Below, one piece after another: positions 8,024 to 15,514 of a stretch of DNA of 64,000 nt. The notes beneath the pieces were generated by a model that was not told the DNA's origin, searched no databases, and was given only the letters and a program-made list of their open reading frames with translations. The position numbers and the translations under genes are program-made. The stretch is from Microbacterium sp. zg-B96 (GTDB lineage: Bacteria; Actinomycetota; Actinomycetes; Actinomycetales; Microbacteriaceae): the NCBI RefSeq assembly GCF_030246865.1, contig NZ_CP126738.1, positions 434,001-498,000 of the forward strand, read 5' to 3'. Every line of letters starts with the position of its first letter. The first letter of the stretch is position 1.

Positions 8024-9492
8024 CCGCCGTCGTCGCCGGTACCGCGGTCGCCGGCGGTGCGGGGCCGCGGGGCGCGGCATCCACTCGCCTGGCGTGGCTG
8101 CGCGAACGGGGGATGGGGGCGACCGTGCTGGTGTCGGCGATCTCCGCCGCGTTCGGGGTGGTGCTGTTGACGGCGACCGGGTACCTCGCGGCGGTGCTGC
8201 ACGCGGATCCGTTCTACGGCGGCAGCGAGACCCTCACGCTGGTCGTGGGGATCCTCAGCATCGTGCTGGTGGCCGTGTCCGTGTACGTCGGCGCGCTGGT
8301 CACCGCCAACACGTTCGCGACGATCGTCGCGGGGCGCACCCGGCAGATCGCCCTGCTGCGGCTGATCGGGGCATCGGCGTCGTCGCAGCGCGCGCAGGTG
8401 GCGGGGCAGGGGCTCGCCGTCGGCGGGATCGGGGCGTTCCTGGGCCTGGTGGGCGGCACGGTCGCGTGCGTCGTCGCGATGCCGGCGCTCGATCGTCTCA
8501 GCGGGGTCGACACCGGGTACGTCGTGGCGGGCCCCCCGCTGCTCGTGCCGGCGATCGCCGTCGCGCTGACGACGTGGGCGGCGGCCTGGGCCGGGTCCCG
8601 GCGGGTGCTGGCGGTGACGCCGCTGCAGGCGCTGGGAGGGTCGGTGGAGGCCACGCGCGAGCAACTCGCCCACCGACCGCAGCGCAACCGCTGGGCGCTG
8701 GCGCTGCTCGGGCTCGGGGTGCTGCTGCTGGCCGGGGGGATCCTGGTGGGGCTCATCACCCCGCTGGGTGTCGTGGTCGCGTTCTTCGGCGGACTGTTCT
8801 CGTTCACCGGACTGACCCTCGCCGCGCCCGTGGTCATGCCGCCGCTGCTACGGCTGACCGGACGCGCGTTCGGCGGATCAGCCCCGGCGCGGCTGGCCGC
8901 CGAGAATGCGCTGCGCTACCCGGAGCGCTCCAGCCGCATGGCGATGGGGGTCGTCATGGGAGTCGCGCTGGTGACGATGTTCGCCGTTGCGACGGAGTCG
9001 GTGAAGGCGCTGCTGGCGCGGTCCTCCGGCGGGGAGGTGCATGCGAGCATCTCGCAGACACTTGACTCGTTCGCCGCGGTCATGATGGTGCTCGTCGGTG
9101 TGAGCGCCGTGATCGCCGCGGTGGGACTGGTCAACCTGCTGACGATCGGGGTGGTGCAGCGGCGCCGGGAACTCGGGCTGCTGCGCGCGCTGGGATCTAC
9201 CGGCAGGCAGGTGCGGCTCATGGTGCTGCTGGAGGCGGTGCACGTGACGGTGACGGCGCTCGCGTTCGGCCTGGGGCTCGGGGTGCTGTACGGCTGGGCG
9301 GCGGCGCAGTCGCAGCTGGGCTCGGTGCAGACCCCGCCCGACTGGATCTCGCCGACCTTCGTCGCACCAGCGGTGCCGTGGCTCGCGGTGGTCGTGGTGG
9401 TCGTCGCGACGACCGTGCTCACGCTCGTGGCCGCCGTGGTGCCCACCCGGCTCGCGACCCGGGTGACCCCCGTCGCCGCCCTCGCCGAGTAG
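8020..9492 (+). CDS. FtsX-like ABC transporter permease
   Basis: A 490-residue integral membrane protein with about eight to ten hydrophobic segments and two FtsX-like modules. One lies in the N-terminal half, where the cytoplasmic loop reads TRQIALLRLIGASASSQRAQV. The other is C-terminal and carries the equivalent loop RRRELGLLRALGSTGRQVRLM. These coupling-helix sequences are diagnostic of MacB-type permeases. No large periplasm-like domain is evident, unlike classical MacB. It overlaps the ATPase gene by four bases and completes the exporter. A role in expelling antimicrobial peptides or remodelling the envelope under control of the upstream two-component system is plausible but unproven. 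Confidence 0.9.
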   Translation: MTAVVAGTAVAGGAGPRGAASTRLAWLRERGMGATVLVSAISAAFGVVLLTATGYLAAVLHADPFYGGSETLTLVVGILSIVLVAVSVYVGALVTANTFATIVAGRTRQIALLRLIGASASSQRAQVAGQGLAVGGIGAFLGLVGGTVACVVAMPALDRLSGVDTGYVVAGPPLLVPAIAVALTTWAAAWAGSRRVLAVTPLQALGGSVEATREQLAHRPQRNRWALALLGLGVLLLAGGILVGLITPLGVVVAFFGGLFSFTGLTLAAPVVMPPLLRLTGRAFGGSAPARLAAENALRYPERSSRMAMGVVMGVALVTMFAVATESVKALLARSSGGEVHASISQTLDSFAAVMMVLVGVSAVIAAVGLVNLLTIGVVQRRRELGLLRALGSTGRQVRLMVLLEAVHVTVTALAFGLGLGVLYGWAAAQSQLGSVQTPPDWISPTFVAPAVPWLAVVVVVVATTVLTLVAAVVPTRLATRVTPVAALAE

Positions 9493-9500
9493 GCCCCGGG

Positions 9501-10013
9501 TCAGGGCACGGGCGCGGCGGGCGGCTCGGGGTCGAACGCCCACGTGCGGGCGAGGGTGCGCAGCCGTGTGGCCCGCCACTGCCACACGCCCCACAGCACC
9601 GGCCACAGCGCCGGGGCCGCGGCGCCGCCGATCACGAGCCGCTCTCGCCACAGCGTGCGGCCGGGGTCGCCGGGCGCGGGCGAGACCGCCATCTGGTGAT
9701 CCCACACGTCCAGGGCCGCCAGCGGCCCGGTCAGCGGGATGCCGCTGTCGCGCATCACCCGTACCTCGCCTTCGGACGACTCCACGCGGCGGTCGCTCAC
9801 ATGGATGAGCTGCTGCCCCAGCTGCACACCGGCGGTGCGCAGCCGCACCGGGATGTCCGCTCCGGACTCCAGCCGGGTCGGCAGCCCGGCGGCATCCATC
9901 GGGGCCATCTCCACCAGCGGACCGTACAGCTCGGCGACGGCACGGGGGGAGTGCAGGGCGCGCCACGCGGCATCCGCGTCGCAATCCAGAACCAACTTCA
10001 GCAGAATCCGCAT
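9501..10013 (-). CDS. SRPBCC-like hypothetical protein
   Basis: A 170-residue soluble protein with no signal peptide or clear membrane helix. It begins MRILLKLVLDCDADAAWRALHSPRAVAELYGPLV, a pattern like START/SRPBCC lipid-pocket proteins (substrate-entry motif xADAAWxxLxxPxAVAxxYxP). The middle contains GVQLGQQLIHVSDRRV and SGIPLTGPLAALDVWDHQM. It lies convergent with the ABC permease (8 bases between stops) and divergent from the GH3 gene, sharing a 65-base promoter gap. No function can be assigned; the SRPBCC call is from overall pattern only and is uncertain. Confidence 0.7.
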   Translation of the reverse strand: MRILLKLVLDCDADAAWRALHSPRAVAELYGPLVEMAPMDAAGLPTRLESGADIPVRLRTAGVQLGQQLIHVSDRRVESSEGEVRVMRDSGIPLTGPLAALDVWDHQMAVSPAPGDPGRTLWRERLVIGGAAAPALWPVLWGVWQWRATRLRTLARTWAFDPEPPAAPVP

Positions 10014-10033
10014 GCGAGCAGTCTCGCATCCGG

Positions 10034-10052
10034 TAGCTTGGGAGCGCTCCCA
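10034..10052 (+). promoter_or_regulatory. CebR-type LacI-family operator with -10 box before the GH3 gene
   Basis: TAGCTT at 10034-10039 is a -10 candidate. It runs into TGGGAGCGCTCCCA at 10039-10052, a perfect 14-bp palindrome identical to the CebR/BglR operator described in actinomycetes. Binding there would block initiation of the GH3 gene 27 bases downstream. No LacI-family regulator is encoded nearby, so it would act in trans and probably responds to cello-oligosaccharides or another beta-glucoside. Confidence 0.8.
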
Positions 10053-10078
10053 CGTCGCGCTCACCCCCGAGGACACTG

Positions 10079-12556
10079 ATGACCACGAACCCCGCCACCG
10101 AGACCGGGGACCGCTCGCACGTGCGCCCACCCGTCGAGTCGGTCGCGCAGATCTCCGCGCTGCTGCTGGACACCGACCCGACGCTGGACCCGGCACTGGC
10201 CCGCACGGCGCGGCAGGCCGCGGCCGAGGGTGCGGTGCTGCTGCGCAACGACGGCACCCTGCCGCTGGGCACCGACGCCGGCGTCGCGGTGTTCGGGCGC
10301 GTGCAGATCGACTGGTTCGCCGTCGGCTACGGCTCCGGCGGCGACGTGAAGGTCCCCTACGTCTGGAACCTGCTGGCGGGTCTCCGCGACGCGGGCGTGC
10401 AGGTCGACGAGGAAGTCGCCCAGGTGTACACGACGTGGACGGCCGAGAACCGCCCGTCATACGAGGGCACGTGGGGGCAGTGGCCGCACCACTTCCCGGA
10501 GATGCCGATCGACCCGGCCCTCGTCACGGCCGCCGCCACCCGCGCCGAGACCGCCGTCGTGGTCATCGGCCGCGCCGCCGGCGAAGCGCGCGAGAGCGTG
10601 CTGGAGCCGGGCAGCTTCTACCTCACCGACGACGAGCGGATGCTGCTCGACCACGTCACCACCGCCTTCGCGCGCACCGTCGTGGTGCTTGACGCCGGCA
10701 ACGTCATGGACCTGTCGTGGCTGGGCGACTACGGCGACCGCATCGGCGCCGTGCTCTACGCCTGGCAGGGCGGCATGGAGGGCGCCCGCGCTGTGGCTGC
10801 GGTGCTCGCCGGCGAGATCGCCCCCAGCGGCAAGCTCACCGACACGATCGCGCACACCTATTCCGATTACCCGAGCGCCGCCAACTTCGGCCACTCCGAT
10901 TTCAACGTCTACGCCGAGGACGTCTTCGTCGGCTACCGCTACTTCGAGACCTTCGCGCCCGACCGGGTGCAATTCCCCTTCGGCTTCGGACTCGGGTACG
11001 CCGCCTTCGCGTTGACGGTGATCGAAGCGACGGCGGAAGCGACGACGGATGCCGGGCTCGTGCGCGTCACCGTCGAGGTGCGCAACACCGACGCCGCGCA
11101 CAGCGGCAAGGAGACGGTGCAGGCGTACCTCGCCGCGCCCGACGGCCGCCTCGGCAAGCCCGCCCGCGCTCTCGCCGCGTTCGCGAAGACGGGCCTGCTC
11201 GCACCGGGTGAATCCGAGCGGCTGACCCTGGAGTTCCGCCTCGCCGACCTCGCGTCCTACGACGATTCCGGTGTCACCGGGCACCGCAGCGCCTTCGTGC
11301 TCGAGCCCGGGGACTACGCCGTCCTGGTGGGCACCGACGTGCGCTCGGCATCCGTCGCGCTGACCGTGCCCGTCGCCGAGTTGCAGGTCGTCCGCCAGGT
11401 CGCCGAGGCCGCCGCCGCCCGCACGCCGTTCCAGCGGATGACGCTGGCCCGGGACGACTCCGGCGCCGCCGTCGTGGCGTGGGAGGACGTGCCGCTGGCC
11501 ACCGTCGACCGCCGCGAACGCATCCTGTCGGCGCTGCCGGCCGAGATCCCGGCGACCGGCGACCGGGGGATCACCCTGGATGCCGTCGCTGCCGGCCGCG
11601 CGACGCTGGACGGCTTCATCGCGCAGCTGTCGGCGGAGGAGCTGTCACTGCTGGCCCGCGGCGACGTCACGATGCACAGCCCGCTGGGCGCACCGGGCAA
11701 CGCCGGGGTGCTCGGTGGCGTCGCGGAGTCACTCCGCGCCAAGGGCGTCCCGCCGATCACCACGACCGACGGTCCCAGCGGCCTGCGACTGTCGGCATAC
11801 GCCTCGCTGCTGCCGTCGGGCACGGCCCTCGCGTCGACGTGGAACCCCGCCCTCGTGCGGGAACTGGCGGCCCTGCACGGCCAGGAGATGCTGCGCAAGG
11901 GGTCGGACGTGCTGCTCAGCCCCGGCATGAACATCCACCGCGATCCGCTCTGCGGCCGCAACTTCGAATACTTCTCGGAGGACCCGCTCGTCACCGGGCG
12001 CTTCGGCGCCGCGATCGTGCAGGGCGTGCAGTCGGCGGGGGTGTCGGCGTGTCCCAAGCACTTCGCCGCGAACAACCAGGAGACCAACCGCACCCGCAAT
12101 GACTCCCGCGTCTCGGAGCGGGCGCTGCGGGAGATCTACCTGCGCGGCTTCGAGCTGTGCGTCGCCGAGGCGCAGCCGCGCACGATCATGACCTCCTACA
12201 ACCAGATCAACGGCGTGTGGGCGCATTACCACTACGACCTCGTGACGGCGATCCTCCGCGAGGAGTGGGGCTACACCGGTTGCGTCATCACCGACTGGTG
12301 GATGGAGGATGCCGCCGACCCCGATTTCCCCGACCTCACCGACAACGCCTACCGCGTGCGCGCCCAGGTCGACGTGCTCATGCCCGGCGGGGTCAAGACC
12401 TCCCAGGGCCCGCAGGCCTGCGCCGACGAGACGATCCTGCAGTCGCTGGCCCGTCCCGACGGGATCACGATCGCCGAGCTGCAGCGCGGCGCGCGCAACG
12501 TCCTCAGCCTGGCGCTGGCCCTCGCGCCCGTGCTGGCCCGCCGCACCGACGCGTAG
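10079..12556 (+). CDS. Beta-glucosidase-like glycoside hydrolase family 3, permuted domain order
   Basis: An 825-residue GH3 enzyme whose domains run in reverse of the common order. The GH3 C-terminal-type domain comes first (about 45-300, with AAEGAVLLRNDGTLPL and FPFGFGLGYAAF near its end). A fibronectin-III-like domain follows (about 310-415, YLAAPDGRLGKPARAL), and the (beta/alpha)8 barrel is last (about 500-805, with TTDGPSGLR, RDPLCGRNFEYFSEDP, CPKHFAANNQETNR). The catalytic aspartate is D739 in VITDWWM. This permuted layout is known from Ruminococcus albus-type beta-glucosidases. There is no signal peptide, so it should hydrolyse imported oligosaccharides in the cytoplasm. The upstream CebR-type operator supports beta-glucosides as substrate; xylosides or glucuronides are not excluded. 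Confidence 0.93.
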   Translation: MTTNPATETGDRSHVRPPVESVAQISALLLDTDPTLDPALARTARQAAAEGAVLLRNDGTLPLGTDAGVAVFGRVQIDWFAVGYGSGGDVKVPYVWNLLAGLRDAGVQVDEEVAQVYTTWTAENRPSYEGTWGQWPHHFPEMPIDPALVTAAATRAETAVVVIGRAAGEARESVLEPGSFYLTDDERMLLDHVTTAFARTVVVLDAGNVMDLSWLGDYGDRIGAVLYAWQGGMEGARAVAAVLAGEIAPSGKLTDTIAHTYSDYPSAANFGHSDFNVYAEDVFVGYRYFETFAPDRVQFPFGFGLGYAAFALTVIEATAEATTDAGLVRVTVEVRNTDAAHSGKETVQAYLAAPDGRLGKPARALAAFAKTGLLAPGESERLTLEFRLADLASYDDSGVTGHRSAFVLEPGDYAVLVGTDVRSASVALTVPVAELQVVRQVAEAAAARTPFQRMTLARDDSGAAVVAWEDVPLATVDRRERILSALPAEIPATGDRGITLDAVAAGRATLDGFIAQLSAEELSLLARGDVTMHSPLGAPGNAGVLGGVAESLRAKGVPPITTTDGPSGLRLSAYASLLPSGTALASTWNPALVRELAALHGQEMLRKGSDVLLSPGMNIHRDPLCGRNFEYFSEDPLVTGRFGAAIVQGVQSAGVSACPKHFAANNQETNRTRNDSRVSERALREIYLRGFELCVAEAQPRTIMTSYNQINGVWAHYHYDLVTAILREEWGYTGCVITDWWMEDAADPDFPDLTDNAYRVRAQVDVLMPGGVKTSQGPQACADETILQSLARPDGITIAELQRGARNVLSLALALAPVLARRTDA

Positions 12557-12565
12557 CCTGGGAGG

Positions 12566-13204
12566 ATGCCCCACCCGTTCGACCAGTCCCGGTACCAGGT
12601 GCGCTTCGAGCGCGGCGCGGAAGGGCTCGATCGCCTCGCGCCGGCCGACGTCGTCGTGGTGGTCGATGTGCTGCGGTTCTCCACGACGGTGACGGATGCC
12701 ACCGCATCCGGGGCCTCGTTCGCACTCGACGACGCGGCGCACGCGGTGTCGATCAACGGCGCGGCGGTGGCAGCGCACGCGGCGGCATCCGGGGCGGTCG
12801 TGCTGCTCGGGTGCCTGCGCAACGCGGCGGCCGTGGCCGACGCGATCCTCGCCGAGCAGCACCGTCGCGCCGCGCGCACGAGCATCGCCGTCATCTCGGC
12901 GGGGGAGCTGGACTCGCGTGGGGACGGCGCCGGACTTCGGGTGGCTGTGGAGGACGACCTGGGAGCCGGCGCGGTCATCGACGCGCTGGCCGACCGCGGC
13001 ATCGACCACACGTCTCCCGAAGCCGCCGCGGTGTGCGAGGCGCTGCGGGGGCTCCGTCCCGCGGTGCGGCACCTGCTCACCGCCGCCGGGTCGGGGCAGG
13101 AGCTGCTGGAGCGGGGCCTGGCCGAGGAAGTGCGCGCGGCCGCCGAGATCGACGCCACCGACGCTGTGCCGGTGCTACGCGATGGGGTCTTCGAGCGGTA
13201 CTGA
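12566..13204 (+). CDS. ComB-like 2-phosphosulfolactate phosphatase family protein
   Basis: A 212-residue protein of the ComB family. The N-terminal VVVVVDVLRFSTTVTDA and the later VLLGCLRNAAAVADAI match the family's DVLRxSTT and CLRNA-type motifs. ComB removes phosphate from 2-phosphosulfolactate in coenzyme M synthesis, but actinobacteria that keep an isolated family member lack that pathway, so the natural substrate here is unknown. The gene starts nine bases after the GH3 stop; the -10-like TAGCCT at 12554-12559 contains that stop codon and lies six bases before this ATG. A separate leaderless transcript is therefore possible in addition to read-through. Confidence 0.82.
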   Translation: MPHPFDQSRYQVRFERGAEGLDRLAPADVVVVVDVLRFSTTVTDATASGASFALDDAAHAVSINGAAVAAHAAASGAVVLLGCLRNAAAVADAILAEQHRRAARTSIAVISAGELDSRGDGAGLRVAVEDDLGAGAVIDALADRGIDHTSPEAAAVCEALRGLRPAVRHLLTAAGSGQELLERGLAEEVRAAAEIDATDAVPVLRDGVFERY

Positions 13205-13248
13205 GCCCGGGCGTGTGCTCCGCCCCCCGGTGCGTCAGCGCGGCCGGG

Positions 13249-13737
13249 TCAGCGCGGCAGCTGCGCGGCCAGCCGGGTCGCCGGGGTGATCTCGCGGCGC
13301 TGCCACTGGAACAGGAACCTGGTGTCGAACGTCGGCGCGCACCGGGCACACGACACGGCGCGTGTGACGCGTCGATGCCGGTAGGCCACGTGCCCCGCAG
13401 GGCAGCGGCCGACCCACGGCGCCAGCTCGTTCGCCGGCTCGCCGTGGTGGGTCACCCCGCCGGTGTAGCCGATCCCCTGCGCGGTGCGACGCCACGTCGG
13501 GCCGTGGCCCGCCCGCGCGCCGGCCAGTGCGTGCGCCACTTCGTGCAGCAGCGTCTGCCGATTGGCCTCGTCGTCGTCGCGGGCGGAGAGGTAGCGCGAG
13601 ACGCTGATGCGTTTATCGCGGTAATTGCACAGCCCCGCTCGTCGCTTGGCGTGGTCGAAGGCGAACGACCACGAGTCATCGAGGTGGGCGGCGATGAGTT
13701 CCTGCGCCATCCGGCGCACGTCTTGCGGTTCGGACAT
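13249..13737 (-). CDS. SprT-like zinc metallopeptidase domain protein
   Basis: A 162-residue protein with the SprT-like HExxH site H65-E66-VA-H69 in LLHEVAHALAG and a further candidate ligand H78 in GHGPTW. A C-terminal zinc-ribbon-like set follows: C112-PAG-H116 and C130-AR-C133. The fold is related to the protease domain of SprT/Spartan proteins; bacterial members are mostly uncharacterised, and DNA-protein crosslink repair is only a family-level suggestion. On the minus strand a TAGTCT -10 candidate (13744-13749) stands six bases before the ATG, suggesting leaderless expression. It is convergent with the ComB-like gene. Confidence 0.85.
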   Translation of the reverse strand: MSEPQDVRRMAQELIAAHLDDSWSFAFDHAKRRAGLCNYRDKRISVSRYLSARDDDEANRQTLLHEVAHALAGARAGHGPTWRRTAQGIGYTGGVTHHGEPANELAPWVGRCPAGHVAYRHRRVTRAVSCARCAPTFDTRFLFQWQRREITPATRLAAQLPR

Positions 13738-13766
13738 GACCGGAGACTAGAACAAACCTACGACAC

Positions 13767-14294
13767 TCAGACTGCGACGGATGTGCGACCGCGGCGACGC
13801 TCTGCGGCATCGATCGCCAGCAGCGCCGATTCCAGCTGGTCGTCCGGCGCCCCGGCCTCCTGGCGCAGGAACAGCGACCTCTTGAAGTCCGCGCGCGCCG
13901 AGACGAAGTCGCCCGTGTCGTAGTGCACCTTGCCGCGGTGCTGGTAGGCGAACGCTCCTACCCCCGCCCAGCCCTGGCCGTCGGCCTCTTCCGCGCAGGT
14001 CGTCAGTTCCTGCTCGGCGGCGGCGTAGGCGCCGCGGAACTGCATGATCGTGGCGTGCAGCACGCGGGCGCGCAGCAGGTCCTTGCGGGTGCCGGCCATG
14101 CGCGCGAGGCGCACCGACTGCTCCGAGATCATCAGGGCGTCATCCAGCCGGCCGAGTACCTTCAGCAGCCACACGCGCTCCAGCAGAGCCGCCAGGCTCC
14201 GCTGCTCGCCGATCTCGTCGAGACGCTCCTGGCAGCGCTCCAGATCCACCTGCTCGCGCAGGGTATCCGGGTCATACCCGAGGATGTAGCTCAC
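13767..14294 (-). CDS. TPR-like helical-repeat protein
   Basis: A 175-residue protein predicted to be all-helical. It begins VSYILGYDPDTLREQVDL and contains paired helices such as LAALLERVWLLKVLGRLDDALMIS, the middle repeat ATIMQFRGAYAAAEQELTTCAEE and YQHRGKVHYDTGDFVSARADFK, which follow the tetratricopeptide pattern (about four repeats). The GTG at 14294 is chosen because GGAGGGAG sits nine bases upstream. No catalytic residues are apparent; TPR proteins usually act as protein-interaction scaffolds. It lies 29 bases downstream of the SprT-like gene in chromosome order, but that gene is transcribed away from it, so an operon in the order TPR then SprT-like is possible. Function unknown. Confidence 0.82.
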   Translation of the reverse strand: MSYILGYDPDTLREQVDLERCQERLDEIGEQRSLAALLERVWLLKVLGRLDDALMISEQSVRLARMAGTRKDLLRARVLHATIMQFRGAYAAAEQELTTCAEEADGQGWAGVGAFAYQHRGKVHYDTGDFVSARADFKRSLFLRQEAGAPDDQLESALLAIDAAERRRGRTSVAV

Positions 14295-14428
14295 GATCGA
14301 CTCCCTCCATGCGCGGCTCGCTTGTCCAGTGTCACCCGGCGAAGCGCGAGTGGTCCGAGGGCACGCCGGGACCCCGGCATCCGACGTCCAAGTCCGTGCC
14401 CCGCGCACCACTTCTTCGGGGTTGTGCA

Positions 14429-14483
14429 GTTCTTCGGACCCGATCGACCGAAACCCTCCGAAGAACCGGATTTCTCCGAAATC
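14429..14483. repeat. Inverted repeats with TTCTTCGG words between the TPR and methyltransferase-like genes
   Basis: GTTCTTCGGA (14429-14438) and TCCGAAGAAC (14457-14466) form a perfect 10-bp inverted repeat around an 18-base loop. Immediately after, GATTTC-TCC-GAAATC (14469-14483) is a second small hairpin, and another CTTCTTCGGG stands at 14411. The position is after the stop of the minus-strand spermidine-synthase-like gene and upstream of the TPR gene. It could stop transcription of the former, although no T-tract follows, or bind a regulator of the latter. Confidence 0.55.
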
Positions 14484-14500
14484 GTGGCGGGCCGCCCGCC

Positions 14501-15364
14501 TCAGCGCTCGAACACGGATGCCGCGGGCTTGGGCGACGGCGTCGAATCGGCATCGGTGGCCACCCGGGCGCCCCGGACGAACTCGTCCAGCTCCGCACCC
14601 TGCGCGACCTTGGCGGGGTGGGGGCCGGATGCCATGAGTCTCGGCAGCCACTCGGTCGGAAGGGGCGACGAGGATGCCGCGATGACGAGGTTGCCGAACC
14701 GGCGGCCCTTGAACAGCTGCACCTCGGCGAGCACGATGACGTGCCCGAACACCTCGCGCACCGTCGCCACCTGGCGCCGGGCGAACGCCAGACCGGATCC
14801 GTCGGCGACGTTGACCAGCAGCACGCCGTCGGGCGCGAGCACACGGGCCGCCGCCCGGTAGAACTCGACCGTCGTGAGGTGGGCGGGCGTCTGCGAGCCC
14901 GCGAACACGTCGGACACCAGCAGGTCCGCGTTGCCGATGAGTGCCGGGGGGAGCCGGTCGAGCCCGGCACGGGCGTCGCCGATGCGCATCCGCACTTGGG
15001 CGCCGCGCGGCAGCGGCAGGTTCTCGCGCACCAGGTCCACCAGGGCCTGCTCGAGCTCGATGACCTGCTGGCGCGAACCGGGCCGGGTCGCCTCGATGTA
15101 GCGGGGGAGGGTCAGCGCCCCGGCGCCGAGGTGCACGGCCGACAGGGGCTGCCCCGGCATCCGCAGTCGGTCGATCACCGCGCCCATCCGGGCGACGTAT
15201 TCGAAATGCAGGTGCGTGGGGTCGTCCAGGTCCACGTGCGACTGCGGTGTGCCGTCGACGTCGAGTTCGAACCCCGAGACGAAGCGCGACGGCACGATGC
15301 GCGCGATCGTGCCGTCGGACAGGCGCGCCTGCGGTGCCGGTTCTTCGATGTCTGCGCGCGCCAT
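14501..15364 (-). CDS. Spermidine synthase-like SAM-dependent enzyme
   Basis: A 287-residue protein of the polyamine-synthase-like methyltransferase fold. SAM-site elements are LSAVHLGAGALTLPRYIEA (motif I, with the acidic QQVIELEQALVDL after it) and RMRIGDARAGLDRL; the catalytic-loop region is ADLLVSDVFAGSQTPAHLTT. The VSDVF motif replaces the DxTDP-like motif of true spermidine synthases, so aminopropyl transfer to putrescine is doubtful; many actinobacterial members are annotated 'fused MFS/spermidine synthase' with no proven role. Start at ATG 15364; a GTG at 15373 is a possible alternative. Monocistronic, leftward, and divergent from the peptide transporter. Confidence 0.85.
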   Translation of the reverse strand: MARADIEEPAPQARLSDGTIARIVPSRFVSGFELDVDGTPQSHVDLDDPTHLHFEYVARMGAVIDRLRMPGQPLSAVHLGAGALTLPRYIEATRPGSRQQVIELEQALVDLVRENLPLPRGAQVRMRIGDARAGLDRLPPALIGNADLLVSDVFAGSQTPAHLTTVEFYRAAARVLAPDGVLLVNVADGSGLAFARRQVATVREVFGHVIVLAEVQLFKGRRFGNLVIAASSSPLPTEWLPRLMASGPHPAKVAQGAELDEFVRGARVATDADSTPSPKPAASVFER

Positions 15365-15514
15365 GGCATCCACGCTACCTGCGCAGTCGAAACAGGATCG
15401 AGATAAAGGCGTAATCAACCGGTCTGCCCCGCAACGGTAGCGTCGAGGAAATCACTCGCTGTGAAGTCGCTGAGCGGCCCGACAGCGTTCCTCTCATTGG
15501 AAGGTGCACGACCC

